NCBI GenBank assembly: GCA_945877365.1
Contig: CAMCRV010000002.1
Span: 52,192-116,191, forward strand
Length of the DNA stretch: 64,000 bases
Reading direction: 5' to 3'
Origin: an uncultured Clostridia bacterium
GTDB taxonomy: Bacteria > Bacillota > Clostridia > Oscillospirales > Oscillospiraceae
A program made the position numbers and the translations under genes. Under the pieces are notes generated by a model. That model did not search any database. It worked only from the letters and a program-made list of their open reading frames with translations, and was not told where the DNA came from. Below are positions 52,298 to 62,576 of this stretch, in pieces. Positions within the stretch are counted from its first letter, which is position 1. Each line of letters starts with the position of its first letter.

Positions 52298-53791
52298 TCA
52301 GGAAACAGTTTTTCCCCGTCTGCGCAGCAGGTTCCGCATCCACAGCAGATCCTCTCTCCCGGTGATTCCCAAAAGACAGAGCAGGCTCCCCAGGAGGGCG
52401 CAGAAGGCCAGAACCGCTGTCACAGGATGTGGGAATTGAGAGGCTCCCCACGCGGAAACCAATGCGGCAGAAATGGCCAGCACCGGAACGGAAAAGGAGA
52501 GCCGAATCCCGGTGATTTTCAGCAGCCTTCGCAGGCTCAGGAAGAAGTTCAGCAGGTGGGTCAGCAGGAAGCTGAGAAAGTAGCCTGCCATTCCCCATCG
52601 GGGAAGCAGCGCAAACAGAAGGGCCACATCCAGCGCGGAGGTGAGAATGTTGTACTGCACGCATACCTTCTGCTGCCCCAGCCCCTTGGTCATGGCGTCG
52701 GTGATGCAGTCGCAGTACAGCATGGGAATCAGCAGGGAATACAGCCGCAGGAAGACCCCGGCCTGGGCGTTCCGGTACAGCCGCATACAAAGAAACTCCG
52801 CCAGTACAAATTCCAGCCCACCCAGGAGCAGACCATAGAGCATGGAGATCCACAGGCTTTTTCTCACCAGATAGGAAATCCGATCCCGGTTTCCGGCGGC
52901 ATCGCACCGGGCAAGCTCCGGGATCAGCAGCTCCGACAGTCCAAAGAGAATGCAGGCGGGGAACATCAGAATGGGAAAAACCATGCCGGTGATGCAGCCG
53001 AAGGCTGCCAGAGGCTCGGCGGTACCCGGGTGGAGTGCCAGCCGCTTGGGCACCATCAGATTTTCCAGTGTGTTGATGCCGGCCTTGACGATATCCGCCC
53101 CGGCAAGGGGAAGGGCAGCAGCCAGCAGCCGCTGCCTCACGGGAATCGGTGCAGATAGGGGAGGGGTTTCCCGGCAGCGGATGAGAATCAGGCAGACCAA
53201 AGTAAAGCAGGCAGCGACAGAGCTGCCCAGAATCACGGACTGGCATGCACGCCCCGGGTCGGAGCCGGACCAGAAGTGCAGCAGCCCGATGGTAACCCCC
53301 ATGGAAAGCCCCTGCTCGATAACCTCCACGGCAGATAGGGTGCCAATGCGCCCTGCGGCGGTGAAATAGCCGCTCATAACGCTGCACAGCCCGACACAGG
53401 GCAGGAACATGGCGAAGGTTCTCAGGGATGCTACCGTCCGGATATCCCCAATCCAGTTCCGGGCAATGACGGGGGACAGAAGGTACAGCACTGCCCCGAC
53501 GAAAAGGCAGCACAGAAAGCTGTACAGGAAGCAGCCGGAGAGAATCCATCGGACATTGCCGGGACGGCGTTTTCCCAATTCCTCTGCTGTCAGGTACATA
53601 GCAGAGGTGCGCACCCCGGCGATTCCGGCTACAAGGGACAGGTTTCCCACGGAAAGCACCAGCTGAAGCAGTCCAATCCCGGCGGCTCCGATGCGCCCGG
53701 AGAGATAGACCTGAAAGGTTGTCCCGGCCAGCCGCAGCAGCAGATTCACGCCCGTCAGCAGCAGGGCGCTGTAAAACATGGGTAAGCGCAA
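52298..53791 (-). CDS. SpoVB-like polysaccharide/lipid flippase (MOP superfamily)
   Basis: 497 aa, about fourteen hydrophobic helices. The start LLLTGVNLLLRLAGTTFQVYLSGRIGAAGIGLLQL is characteristic of the SpoVB/oligosaccharide flippase family, with AGIAGVRTSAMYLTAEELGK next. SpoVB-type proteins move lipid-linked precursors during spore cortex formation. Whether this is the true SpoVB or a paralogue cannot be decided here. Lies downstream of nth on the - strand. Confidence 0.85.
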   Translation of the reverse strand: MRLPMFYSALLLTGVNLLLRLAGTTFQVYLSGRIGAAGIGLLQLVLSVGNLSLVAGIAGVRTSAMYLTAEELGKRRPGNVRWILSGCFLYSFLCCLFVGAVLYLLSPVIARNWIGDIRTVASLRTFAMFLPCVGLCSVMSGYFTAAGRIGTLSAVEVIEQGLSMGVTIGLLHFWSGSDPGRACQSVILGSSVAACFTLVCLILIRCRETPPLSAPIPVRQRLLAAALPLAGADIVKAGINTLENLMVPKRLALHPGTAEPLAAFGCITGMVFPILMFPACILFGLSELLIPELARCDAAGNRDRISYLVRKSLWISMLYGLLLGGLEFVLAEFLCMRLYRNAQAGVFLRLYSLLIPMLYCDCITDAMTKGLGQQKVCVQYNILTSALDVALLFALLPRWGMAGYFLSFLLTHLLNFFLSLRRLLKITGIRLSFSVPVLAISAALVSAWGASQFPHPVTAVLAFCALLGSLLCLLGITGREDLLWMRNLLRRRGKTVS

Positions 53792-53842
53792 AAAAATCCC
53801 CCCTTGTCCACAGCCTATGCGGACAAGGGGAGGGATATGAAC

Positions 53843-54475
53843 CTACTTCCCGGGGTTCCATTCCTGACAGAACATGGCAAGAGGGCAGCTTTGGCACCGG
53901 GGATTCCGGGCGGTGCAGCAGTCCCGGCCAAACAGGACGATGCGGTGGCAGAAATCGCTGCTCTCCTCCGGGGGCAGAATGGCACGAAGCTGCTTTTCCA
54001 CCTTTTCCGGCTCCTTGCCGTGGGAAAGCCCCAGACGGCCGCAGATGCGGATGCAGTGGGTGTCGCAGACCACGCTGCCGGGGGTGGCGTACAGGTCGCC
54101 CAACAGCAGATTGGCGGTTTTTCGCCCCACGCCGGGAATCCGCAGCAGCTGCTCCATGGTGTCCGGCACCCTTCCGCCGTAGTCGTTTACAAGCATCTGG
54201 CAGCCAAGAACGATGTCTCTGGCCTTGTGCTTGTAGAATCCGCAGGAGTGCACCAGCTCCTCCACATGGCCGATATCCGCCCCGGCCATGGCCTCCAGGG
54301 TGGGATATGCCGCAAACAGAGCCGGGGTCACCAGATTCACCCGGGCATCGGTGCACTGGGCGGAAAGCCGTACGGCGATCATCAGCTCGTAATCCTTTTC
54401 ATAGTGCAGGGCGCACAGGGCATCCGGGTAGCGCTGCTTTAAAATATCAATAATGGCGTTTACTTTTTCTTCCAT
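53843..54475 (-). CDS. nth: Endonuclease III
   Basis: 210 aa DNA glycosylase/AP lyase for oxidised pyrimidines. The helix-hairpin-helix LLRIPGVGRKTANLLL carries the catalytic Lys; the catalytic Asp is in VVCDTHCIRI. The C-terminal CCTARNPRCQSCPLAMFC gives the C-x6-C-x2-C-x5-C cluster loop. Start at 54475; upstream frame extension has no ribosome site and no homology. Confidence 0.95.
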   Translation of the reverse strand: MEEKVNAIIDILKQRYPDALCALHYEKDYELMIAVRLSAQCTDARVNLVTPALFAAYPTLEAMAGADIGHVEELVHSCGFYKHKARDIVLGCQMLVNDYGGRVPDTMEQLLRIPGVGRKTANLLLGDLYATPGSVVCDTHCIRICGRLGLSHGKEPEKVEKQLRAILPPEESSDFCHRIVLFGRDCCTARNPRCQSCPLAMFCQEWNPGK

Positions 54476-54539
54476 ATGGGAGCCATCCTTTTTTCTTTCT
54501 ATTCTAGCATGAATTGGCCGCTCTGACAATAGAGAATCG

Positions 54540-55151
54540 CTAGAAGACATCGTCCGGGATTTCCGCAGACAGGGCGGAGATTTCATAGGCTGTCCGTTCC
54601 TCCGTCCCGGTCTCCGTGACCTTGGTGTACAGGCGGCTTTGCAGCCTGCCGTAGATCCGCAGCACATCCCGGGTGTGACACTGGGAGGCCTCCAGCGCTG
54701 TCCTGCCCCACAGGATACAGGGCAGGTAATCCGCCCGGTGGAAGGCTCGGGGGACTGCCAGCATCACATCGCAGATTTCCCGACCCAGAGGGGTTTTCCG
54801 GTAGGTGGGCTCCCGGCAGAGGGGGCCTTCGACGATGACCTCGTTCACCGGCTCCCCGTCCTCGACGGTAAGCTGTGCGGCATACACGAAAATCAGCAGA
54901 TGCCTGCGCTGCTGGGTATGGATGTTGTGGGAACGCACCTGCCCGGAGACGGTGATCCTTTCCCCGGCAGAGAGGTCGAGGGTTTGCAGCACCTCCTCCG
55001 TGGTAATGACAGGGAGGGTGTCTACCGTTCCGGACAGCCGGGGCACCTCCAGCAGAAACCGGAAAAACCGTTTTCCGTGGTTCTCGTGGGACAGCTCGGG
55101 CAGGCCTGCCAGGGTGCCCCGCAGTAAAATTTGATTGGTTGTTTGCTCCAT
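54540..55151 (-). CDS. SSB-like protein with two OB-fold domains
   Basis: 203 aa. Two successive segments with single-stranded-DNA-binding-protein character: residues ~5-95 (NQILLRGTLAGLPELSHENHGKRFFRFLLEV...GERITVSGQVRSHN) and ~103-195 (NEVIVEGPLCREPTYRKTPLGREICDVMLAV...LRIYGRLQSR). Ordinary SSB has one OB fold and an acidic tail ending in DDDIPF-like residues; here the end is IPDDVF. It could bind ssDNA as a paralogue of SSB. First gene before nth on the - strand. Confidence 0.78.
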   Translation of the reverse strand: MEQTTNQILLRGTLAGLPELSHENHGKRFFRFLLEVPRLSGTVDTLPVITTEEVLQTLDLSAGERITVSGQVRSHNIHTQQRRHLLIFVYAAQLTVEDGEPVNEVIVEGPLCREPTYRKTPLGREICDVMLAVPRAFHRADYLPCILWGRTALEASQCHTRDVLRIYGRLQSRLYTKVTETGTEERTAYEISALSAEIPDDVF

Positions 55152-55209
55152 TGTACCACCTCAGATTCCAGATGTATGGTTCATCCTATGTCCGAGGGGA
55201 AAAAACAGA

Positions 55210-55240
55210 ACAAAAACTCCGGTGCCTAAAAGCACCGGAG
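55210..55240 (-). terminator. Terminator after glpK
   Basis: CTCCGGTGC pairs with GCACCGGAG (6-nt loop) followed by TTTTTG on the - strand. Confidence 0.9.
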
Positions 55241-55248
55241 TGAAGGAA

Positions 55249-56769
<1,521 letters not shown>

Positions 56770-57630
56770 TTATTGGATGTGGGTGTGATTGTTGATGTGA
56801 TCCTGACAGTAGCAGTAATAGCCGTTGCACCGGGAGCAGTAGCGGAATTCCAGCTCGGGATTGGTCACATCGGTGCGGCCGCAGATGGTGCAGCGGTGCA
56901 GGTAGTTGGGCTTTTGGGCGGCCTCCTGCCGGAAGGGAATCACCTTGGGCTGGGCAGAAGCGGAAGGCCGGGAGCCATGGCTTGTCTTTCGCTTCAGCTT
57001 AATCCGCCAGGACATGGGAATCAGATTCAGCACATCCTTGCCGAAGAACAGGAAGTAGTTGGCAAGGGAGATGATGGAGAAGAGATTATAGGGGAAGGGC
57101 AGGGTGAACAGATCCAGCAGAACAATCACCAGATCGAACAGGGCGAAGATCCATGCCCGGATGGGGATGATGAAAAACAGCAGAAAGTGGGAATCCGGGA
57201 ACATGGTGGCGTAGCCCAGAAACAGGCTCAGGTTCAGGTAGGTGACGCTGGCGGTGCCGCCGAAGATCAGGCAGTAAATGTCCATCAGCACCACTCCGGT
57301 GAGATAGAACAGGTTGAATTTCAGGGTGCCCCAGGTGTTTTCCATTACCCGACCCAGAGAATAGTAGCAGAACAGGGAGATGGCAATGAGCAGCAGATTG
57401 CCGTTTCCGGCGCCGTAGGTCAGCGGATAGGTAAACAGCCGCCAGATCTGCCCATGGAGGATGGATTGCCGGTGGAAGCACAGCAGATTATACAGGGTGT
57501 AGTTGCCGGCCAGCTGGCTCACGAGGTAGACAATGGCGCTGCCCACGCAGATGTAGAGCATCAGGTTGGGGATGCCCTTGTCCCGGTTTTTGTAGCAGAA
57601 AAGATCAAATTGTCTGCGGATATTTTTCAA
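56770..57630 (-). CDS. Rhomboid-like membrane protein with C-terminal zinc ribbon, probably catalytically inactive
   Basis: 286 aa, six hydrophobic segments. The rhomboid pattern is visible in HGQIWRLFTYPLTYGAG and LFLGYATMFPDSHFLLFFIIPI, but the GxSG nucleophile motif is replaced by TASVTYLNLSL and no His appears in the last helices. So the Ser-His dyad seems absent. After a basic linker the tail carries CTICG...YCSRC...YCYCQDH, a zinc-ribbon-like site. It may be a rhomboid pseudoprotease acting as membrane chaperone or adaptor. Confidence 0.8.
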   Translation of the reverse strand: MKNIRRQFDLFCYKNRDKGIPNLMLYICVGSAIVYLVSQLAGNYTLYNLLCFHRQSILHGQIWRLFTYPLTYGAGNGNLLLIAISLFCYYSLGRVMENTWGTLKFNLFYLTGVVLMDIYCLIFGGTASVTYLNLSLFLGYATMFPDSHFLLFFIIPIRAWIFALFDLVIVLLDLFTLPFPYNLFSIISLANYFLFFGKDVLNLIPMSWRIKLKRKTSHGSRPSASAQPKVIPFRQEAAQKPNYLHRCTICGRTDVTNPELEFRYCSRCNGYYCYCQDHINNHTHIQ

Positions 57631-57735
57631 AGCAGTTCACTCCTATGAAGACATTTTCCCTATTTTATCAGTTGTGAACAAAAAAGTCTATAACGGATTT
57701 GTAAACCTTTGGCAGAAAGAATGTCGAATTGGGGG

Positions 57736-57763
57736 TTGACTTTTTCCGGTTTCCTTGTAAAAT
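57736..57763 (+). promoter_or_regulatory. Promoter of metK
   Basis: TTGACT, 16 nt, TAAAAT, upstream of the SAM riboswitch. Confidence 0.8.
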
Positions 57764-57782
57764 ACTCTGGTAACTGCATAAA

Positions 57783-57918
57783 AGCCTTATCAAGAGCGGT
57801 GGAGGGAACGGCCCGATGAAACCCGGCAACCTGTGTGATACAAGGTGCCAAATCCGGCGGCAACGAGAGATGAGGATTCGATTTTGCGCACATCGAATCC
57901 TTCGGTGTGCGGTTTTTA
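57783..57918 (+). promoter_or_regulatory. SAM-I riboswitch (S-box) with transcription terminator
   Basis: The conserved core is clear: CTTATCAAGAG, then GGTGGAGGGA, then GATGAAACCCGGCAACC, then GGTGCCAAATCC and the closing GAGAGATGAG of P1. The expression platform follows. GGATTCGAT (57874-57882) can pair with ATCGAATCC (57892-57900) as antiterminator, while CGCACA (57887) pairs with TGTGCG before TTTTT as terminator. SAM binding should stop transcription before metK, a direct feedback loop. Confidence 0.96.
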
Positions 57919-57958
57919 TTTGTAAAAACATCTGGACAAAATCGAAAGGAAATGCAAA

Positions 57959-59107
57959 ATGGAAAAAAGACTCTTTACTTCGGAATGTGTGACCAACGGT
58001 CACCCTGACAAGGTGGCGGATGCCATCTCTGACGCCATTCTGGATGCCTGTCTGGTACAGGATCCCGATTCCCGTGTGGCCTGCGAGACTATGGTCACCA
58101 CCAACTTCTGCCTGATCTGCGGCGAGATCACCACAAAGGCTCAGGTGGACTATGCTACCATTGCCCGGGAAACCATCCGTCATATCGGCTATATCTATCC
58201 CGGCGACGGCTTCGATGCCGATACCGTGGAAATTCAGTGCCGCATCCACACCCAGTCCGCCGATATTGCTCTGGGCACCAACGATGCCGTGGGCGGCGCA
58301 GGAGATCAGGGTATGATGTTCGGCGGCGCCTGCACCCAGACCCCGGAACTGATGCCCCTGCCTGCGGCGATGGCTCGCGCTCTGGCAAACCGCCTGACCC
58401 AGTGTGTCCACAGCAACGACCTGCTGCGCCCCGACGGAAAGACTCAGGTCACCGTTGCCTATGATGAGCAGGGCAATGTCGTTGGGATTGACACCGTGGT
58501 AGTGTCCATCATGCACAGCGCGGATTTTGACACGGAGGAGCTGCGCAGGTACATCCGCAAGGGGGTCATTGCCCCGGTGCTGGAAGCCTACGGTTTTTCT
58601 CTGGACTCCGTGGAGCATATCCACATCAATCCCACCGGAAATTTTGTCATCGGCGGCCCCAACGGCGACACTGGCCTGACCGGCCGTAAGATCATTGTGG
58701 ATACCTACGGCGGATACTTCTCCCACGGCGGCGGCGCCTTCTCCGGCAAGGACCCCACCAAGGTGGATCGCAGCGCTGCCTATATGGCCAGATACATGGC
58801 CAAGAATCTGGTGGCGGCAGGTCTTGCCCAGCAGGTTCAGGTGCAGCTGGCCTACGCCATCGGCGTGGCAGAGCCTGTCTCCCTCCGGGTGGACAGCTGC
58901 GGCACCGGCAAGATTTCCGATGAGGCCATGACGGAGCTTCTGCGGAAAACCTGCGACATGACCCCCGGCGGCATTATCCGCAAGCTGAATCTTCGCCGCC
59001 CCATCTACGGCGCTACTGCGGAGTTTGGTCACTTCGGCGTGGCAGACCGTCCCTGGGAGCAGACCGATCTTGCCCCCGTCCTGAAGGAGCTCGCTGCTCT
59101 ATCATAA
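57959..59107 (+). CDS. metK: S-adenosylmethionine synthase
   Basis: 382 aa. Makes SAM from methionine and ATP. N-terminal [25 protein letters not shown]-binding [12 protein letters not shown] and the phosphate loop [19 protein letters not shown] are unmistakable. AAAGGAAATGC before the ATG. Controlled by the SAM-I riboswitch just upstream and ended by its own terminator, so its product represses it. Confidence 0.97.
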   Translation: MEKRLFTSECVTNGHPDKVADAISDAILDACLVQDPDSRVACETMVTTNFCLICGEITTKAQVDYATIARETIRHIGYIYPGDGFDADTVEIQCRIHTQSADIALGTNDAVGGAGDQGMMFGGACTQTPELMPLPAAMARALANRLTQCVHSNDLLRPDGKTQVTVAYDEQGNVVGIDTVVVSIMHSADFDTEELRRYIRKGVIAPVLEAYGFSLDSVEHIHINPTGNFVIGGPNGDTGLTGRKIIVDTYGGYFSHGGGAFSGKDPTKVDRSAAYMARYMAKNLVAAGLAQQVQVQLAYAIGVAEPVSLRVDSCGTGKISDEAMTELLRKTCDMTPGGIIRKLNLRRPIYGATAEFGHFGVADRPWEQTDLAPVLKELAALS

Positions 59108-59111
59108 CCGG

Positions 59112-59146
59112 AAAAAGCTGTCATCTCCCGGAGGTGACAGCTTTTT
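59112..59146 (+). terminator. Terminator after metK
   Basis: AAAAGCTGTCA with inner pairs closes on TGACAGCTTTTT, followed by CTG. Confidence 0.9.
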
Positions 59147-59166
59147 CTGTGCTATTTGACGAAAAA

Positions 59167-59188
59167 TGCCATAGAATGGCAAATGCCA
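59167..59188. promoter_or_regulatory. Overlapping TGCCA/TGGCA palindromes before the nadE promoter
   Basis: TGCCATAGAATGGCA and the overlapping TGGCAAATGCCA place three alternating half-sites directly upstream of the nadE -35. Possible regulator site; identity unknown. Confidence 0.45.
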
Positions 59189-59195
59189 TTTTTCG

Positions 59196-59223
59196 TTGCA
59201 ATCGGGGAAGAATATGGTATGAT
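59196..59223 (+). promoter_or_regulatory. Promoter of nadE
   Basis: TTGCAA, 16 nt, TATGAT with a TGG extension. Confidence 0.7.
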
Positions 59224-59254
59224 AACACTATATGGAACAAAAGGAGTGAACGGT

Positions 59255-61171
59255 ATGCTGGATTATATTCGGATTGCCTGTGCCGTTCCCGGGGTGCAGC
59301 CGGGAAATGTGGAGAAAAATGTGGCGGATATCTGCGGTTTCCTGCGTCAGGCGGAGGAGCGGAAGGCAGATGTCCTCCTGCTGCCGGAGCTGAGCATCAC
59401 CGGCTACAGCTGCGGCGACCTGTTTGCCCAGGATACCCTGCTCCGCGCAGCCGCAGAGGGTCTTCGGAAAATCGTTGGATTTTCTGCCCAGTACCCCGGC
59501 ATTCTGATTGCTGTGGGTCTGCCTGTGCGCTTCCGGGGGATGGTGTATAACTGCGCCGCGGTGGTGGCTGCCGGAGAACTGAAGGGCATTGTCCCCAAGT
59601 CCTATTTCTTTGAGGAAGAACTTAGAAATTTTACTATGGGTGGAGATATCCGGGATCAGGAGATCACGCTGGCCGGTGTGACCTGCCCCTTTGGCACTGA
59701 TCTGCTGTTTGAATTGGGAGAAAATACAGTGGTGGGTGTGGAGATTTGCGAGGATCTCTTTGCCCCGATTCCCCCCTCGACCCTTCTGGCCCTCAGCGGA
59801 GCAGAGGTGATTCTGAATCTGTCAGCCTCCTACGACCTTGCCGGAAAGCGGAAATACCGCCGGGATCTGGTGACGCAGCAGTCCGCCTCCGCCAGATGCA
59901 TCTATGCCTATGCCTCCACCGGCTGCACGGAAACCTCCTGTGATGTGGTTTATTCCGGCCACAGTCTGATTGCGGAGAATGGCTATTGTCTTGCGGAAAA
60001 CCAAAGGCAGTTTGACACGGACTATTTGATGGTGCAGGATTGCGATTTGGGGAAAATCCGCGCCACCAGGCAGAAGAATCCCTCTTTCCGCAGTGGATGC
60101 AATCGGTTCGGGGGGGAACTGCGGATAGTGAAAACCCTTTCAACACCACTCCGGTCTGACGGCATTCTGTATCCCAACAGCAGAAATCCGTTTATTCCCG
60201 AGGATGCCGGACAGCTGGCACAGCGCTGCCGGGAGATCTTCAACACCCAGGTCACCGGGCTGAAGCAGCGGCTGAAGGGGATAGGAAACGCCGATGTGGT
60301 GGTGGGAATCTCCGGAGGATTGGATTCCACTCTGGCGCTGCTGTGCGCGGTGGAGGCCATGCGCCAGATGGGGCGCAGCACTGCCTGTGTCCACGGCATC
60401 ACCATGCCCTGCTTCGGAACCTCCGACAGAACCCATAACAATGCATGGATGCTGATGGAGAAGCTGGGCATCACCGCCCGGGAGATTCCCATCCGGGAGG
60501 CGGTGTCCCAGCACTTCCAGGACATCGGACAGGACCCAGCTGTTCACGATGCCACCTTTGAAAATGCTCAGGCTCGGGAGCGCACCCAGATTCTCATGGA
60601 CTATGCCGGAAGAGTCGGGGGTATCGTGCTGGGTACCGGTGATCTCAGTGAACTGGCTCTGGGCTGGTGCACCTTCAACGGAGACCATATGAGTATGTAC
60701 GGCGTCAATGCCGGTGTCCCCAAAACCCTGATCCGGAAGATTGTGGATGCCATTTCTCAGGAGCCGGACTACGCCGATGTCCGGCAGACTCTTGCGGATA
60801 TTCTGGACACTCCCATCAGCCCGGAACTGCTGCCCCCGGATGCCAGCGGAAAGATTGCCCAGCAGACGGAGGATCTGGTGGGACCCTACGAGCTGCATGA
60901 CTTCTTCCTGTACTATATGCTGCGCTGGGGCTTTGCGCCTGCCAAGATCTATGCGCTGGCCCGCCGGGCCTTTGACGGCGAGTATGCGCCGGATGTAATC
61001 AAAAAATGGCTGTGCAATTTCTACCGCCGCTTCTTCACCCAGCAGTACAAGCGCAACTGCGGCCCTGACGGTGTGAAGGTGGGCACGGTCTGCCTGTGTC
61101 CTCGCTGGGATTGGCGGATGCCCAGTGATGTCTGCGGCAGCCTGTGGATTCATGAGGCAGAATCCCTCTAA
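59255..61171 (+). CDS. nadE: Glutamine-dependent NAD+ synthase
   Basis: 638 aa. An N-terminal nitrilase-type glutaminase (~1-290) with Glu in LPELSITGYS, a Lys in VPKSYF and Cys in VGVEICEDLF is fused to the synthetase domain, whose PP-loop is GISGGLDSTLALL (~350); GTGDLSELALGWCTFNGDHMSMYG follows. Converts deamido-NAD to NAD using glutamine nitrogen. Start at 59255 behind AAAGGAGTG. Its stop overlaps that of the convergent dpaB by three bases, with no terminator between. Confidence 0.95.
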   Translation: MLDYIRIACAVPGVQPGNVEKNVADICGFLRQAEERKADVLLLPELSITGYSCGDLFAQDTLLRAAAEGLRKIVGFSAQYPGILIAVGLPVRFRGMVYNCAAVVAAGELKGIVPKSYFFEEELRNFTMGGDIRDQEITLAGVTCPFGTDLLFELGENTVVGVEICEDLFAPIPPSTLLALSGAEVILNLSASYDLAGKRKYRRDLVTQQSASARCIYAYASTGCTETSCDVVYSGHSLIAENGYCLAENQRQFDTDYLMVQDCDLGKIRATRQKNPSFRSGCNRFGGELRIVKTLSTPLRSDGILYPNSRNPFIPEDAGQLAQRCREIFNTQVTGLKQRLKGIGNADVVVGISGGLDSTLALLCAVEAMRQMGRSTACVHGITMPCFGTSDRTHNNAWMLMEKLGITAREIPIREAVSQHFQDIGQDPAVHDATFENAQARERTQILMDYAGRVGGIVLGTGDLSELALGWCTFNGDHMSMYGVNAGVPKTLIRKIVDAISQEPDYADVRQTLADILDTPISPELLPPDASGKIAQQTEDLVGPYELHDFFLYYMLRWGFAPAKIYALARRAFDGEYAPDVIKKWLCNFYRRFFTQQYKRNCGPDGVKVGTVCLCPRWDWRMPSDVCGSLWIHEAESL

Positions 61172-61734
61172 TTTCCCAACAAGATCGGCTGAATCTGCAC
61201 ACCCCGGTGTGCAGATTCTATCGTTTCCGGGATTTTTTCAAAATCTGCCACCATGGAAGTGGGCTTTTTCATGGGATCGTCCTGCCGGAAGGGAACGAAA
61301 TAGTAGTTTTTCCTCCCCAGCAGTTTCCCGATATTTTCCGCCGCCCCTGCCAGAGCGTCGTTGGTGGAGACGGCAACCACCACGGGTCTGCCGTTTCTCA
61401 GATGGCTCTTTGCCGCCATGGTGACGGGGGTATCTGCGATGCTGTGTGCCAGCTTTGCCAGAGTATTTCCGGTGCAGGGGGCGATTACCAGAATATCCAG
61501 CAGCTTTTTCGGCCCAATGGGCTCTGCGCCTGCAATGGTGTGAATCGGCTCCCGTCCGCATATTTTCCGGACGGTTTCAAAATGTTCTGCGGCGGTACCG
61601 AAGCGGCTGTCAACGGCAAAGGATGCCTCGGAGAAAATGGGAATGAGGGTGTGCTCCCGAGCCAGAAGCTCCATGACGGGAAACACCCGGTCGTATGTAC
61701 AGAAGGAACCACAGAGGGCAAAACCGATATTCAT
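61168..61734 (-). CDS. dpaB: Dipicolinate synthase subunit B
   Basis: 188 aa flavoprotein-family protein (SpoVFB). With DpaA it makes dipicolinic acid, the spore-core chelator, from dihydrodipicolinate in the mother cell. MNIGFALCGSFCTYDRVF, the cofactor loop LVIAPCTGNTLAKLAHSIADTPVTMAAKSHLRNGRPVV and NYYFVPFRQDDP are diagnostic. ATG directly follows the dpaA TGA, so the pair is translationally coupled. Confidence 0.94.
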   Translation of the reverse strand: MNIGFALCGSFCTYDRVFPVMELLAREHTLIPIFSEASFAVDSRFGTAAEHFETVRKICGREPIHTIAGAEPIGPKKLLDILVIAPCTGNTLAKLAHSIADTPVTMAAKSHLRNGRPVVVAVSTNDALAGAAENIGKLLGRKNYYFVPFRQDDPMKKPTSMVADFEKIPETIESAHRGVQIQPILLGN

Positions 61735-62478
61735 TCAGCATACCTCCTGCTGCAGACGAAGAAAGGTTCTGGCAATCAGTTCTCCGGAGCTTTCCGGTGC
61801 GCAGATGCCGGGCAGACCTCTGGCCCAGACCACATCGTCTCCGATGAGCCCCTGCTTGGATGCCAGATCGATTTTTACGCAGCGCCCATCCGTAGGGACG
61901 GTCAGGATTCGCCGGGGTACGGTGTTATACACCAGTCGAATTTGGGGTAAGATTTCACAAATGCCTTCTATGGAAACGGCCTGGAAACCCAGTGCGGTGA
62001 TTATGGCTCGGTGGCTCTCCTGCCTTGCTGCGATGGTGACCTCCGCACCGAGATTCCGCAGAAGCCGGCTCAGGCATTTCCCAATTCGCCCACAGCCTAT
62101 CACCAGAACCGGCAGATGATCCATTGTCCGGGATAGGAGGGGAATGGCGGTTTGCAGAGCGCAGTGGGCTGTGATGGCGGCATTTTCCGCCAGATATTGC
62201 ACATCCTGCAAAAAATCCACCGTGGTGAACCCCTCCAAAGCCGGATGCCCCATGTTTCCACCGTAGACAACGGCATTATCCGGCAATTCCGCAAACAGAG
62301 CATAGGGATTGCCGCCGCCTCTGAGATTTCCGACACCGTCAAAGCTGGGGACATCCAGCAGCAGGTGAGCGGCATTCTCTGGGTTTTCGGCAGTGGGGAT
62401 ACCCTGTGCCTGCAAATACTCCCGGGCATATTCGGATGCCGGGGTTGTTCCTGCGCAGAAAACAGCTGCATCTTTCAA
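61735..62478 (-). CDS. dpaA: Dipicolinate synthase subunit A
   Basis: 247 aa from a TTG start at 62478, placed by GAAGGAGTG. The Rossmann core VLVIGCGRIGKCLSRLLRNLGAEVTIAARQ and IKIDLAS-type segment KIDLASKQG plus LPGICAPESSGELIARTFL match SpoVFA. It is shorter than B. subtilis SpoVFA (about 300 aa): the N-terminal domain is reduced and shows VVYGGNMGHPALEG in place of the usual region. Sporulation gene, expected under late mother-cell control. Confidence 0.92.
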   Translation of the reverse strand: MKDAAVFCAGTTPASEYAREYLQAQGIPTAENPENAAHLLLDVPSFDGVGNLRGGGNPYALFAELPDNAVVYGGNMGHPALEGFTTVDFLQDVQYLAENAAITAHCALQTAIPLLSRTMDHLPVLVIGCGRIGKCLSRLLRNLGAEVTIAARQESHRAIITALGFQAVSIEGICEILPQIRLVYNTVPRRILTVPTDGRCVKIDLASKQGLIGDDVVWARGLPGICAPESSGELIARTFLRLQQEVC

Positions 62479-62527
62479 AAAAATCACTCCTTCAAGCCAG
62501 ATTATGACAGACCCGGCAGGCTGGTGC

Positions 62528-62555
62528 TTGATTTTTTTGCTGTATTCTGTATAAT
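62528..62555 (+). promoter_or_regulatory. Promoter of the DUF4364 gene
   Basis: TTGATT, 16 nt, TATAAT. Confidence 0.75.
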
Positions 62556-62576
62556 AACAGGCAAGAGGTGAGAGCA

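Noticed and set aside
50970..54356. 1128-codon minus-strand frame
   Set aside because: Only its last 417 codons are a real protein (ThrE-type). The upstream part overlaps the flippase and nth genes in a different frame and has no recognisable sequence.
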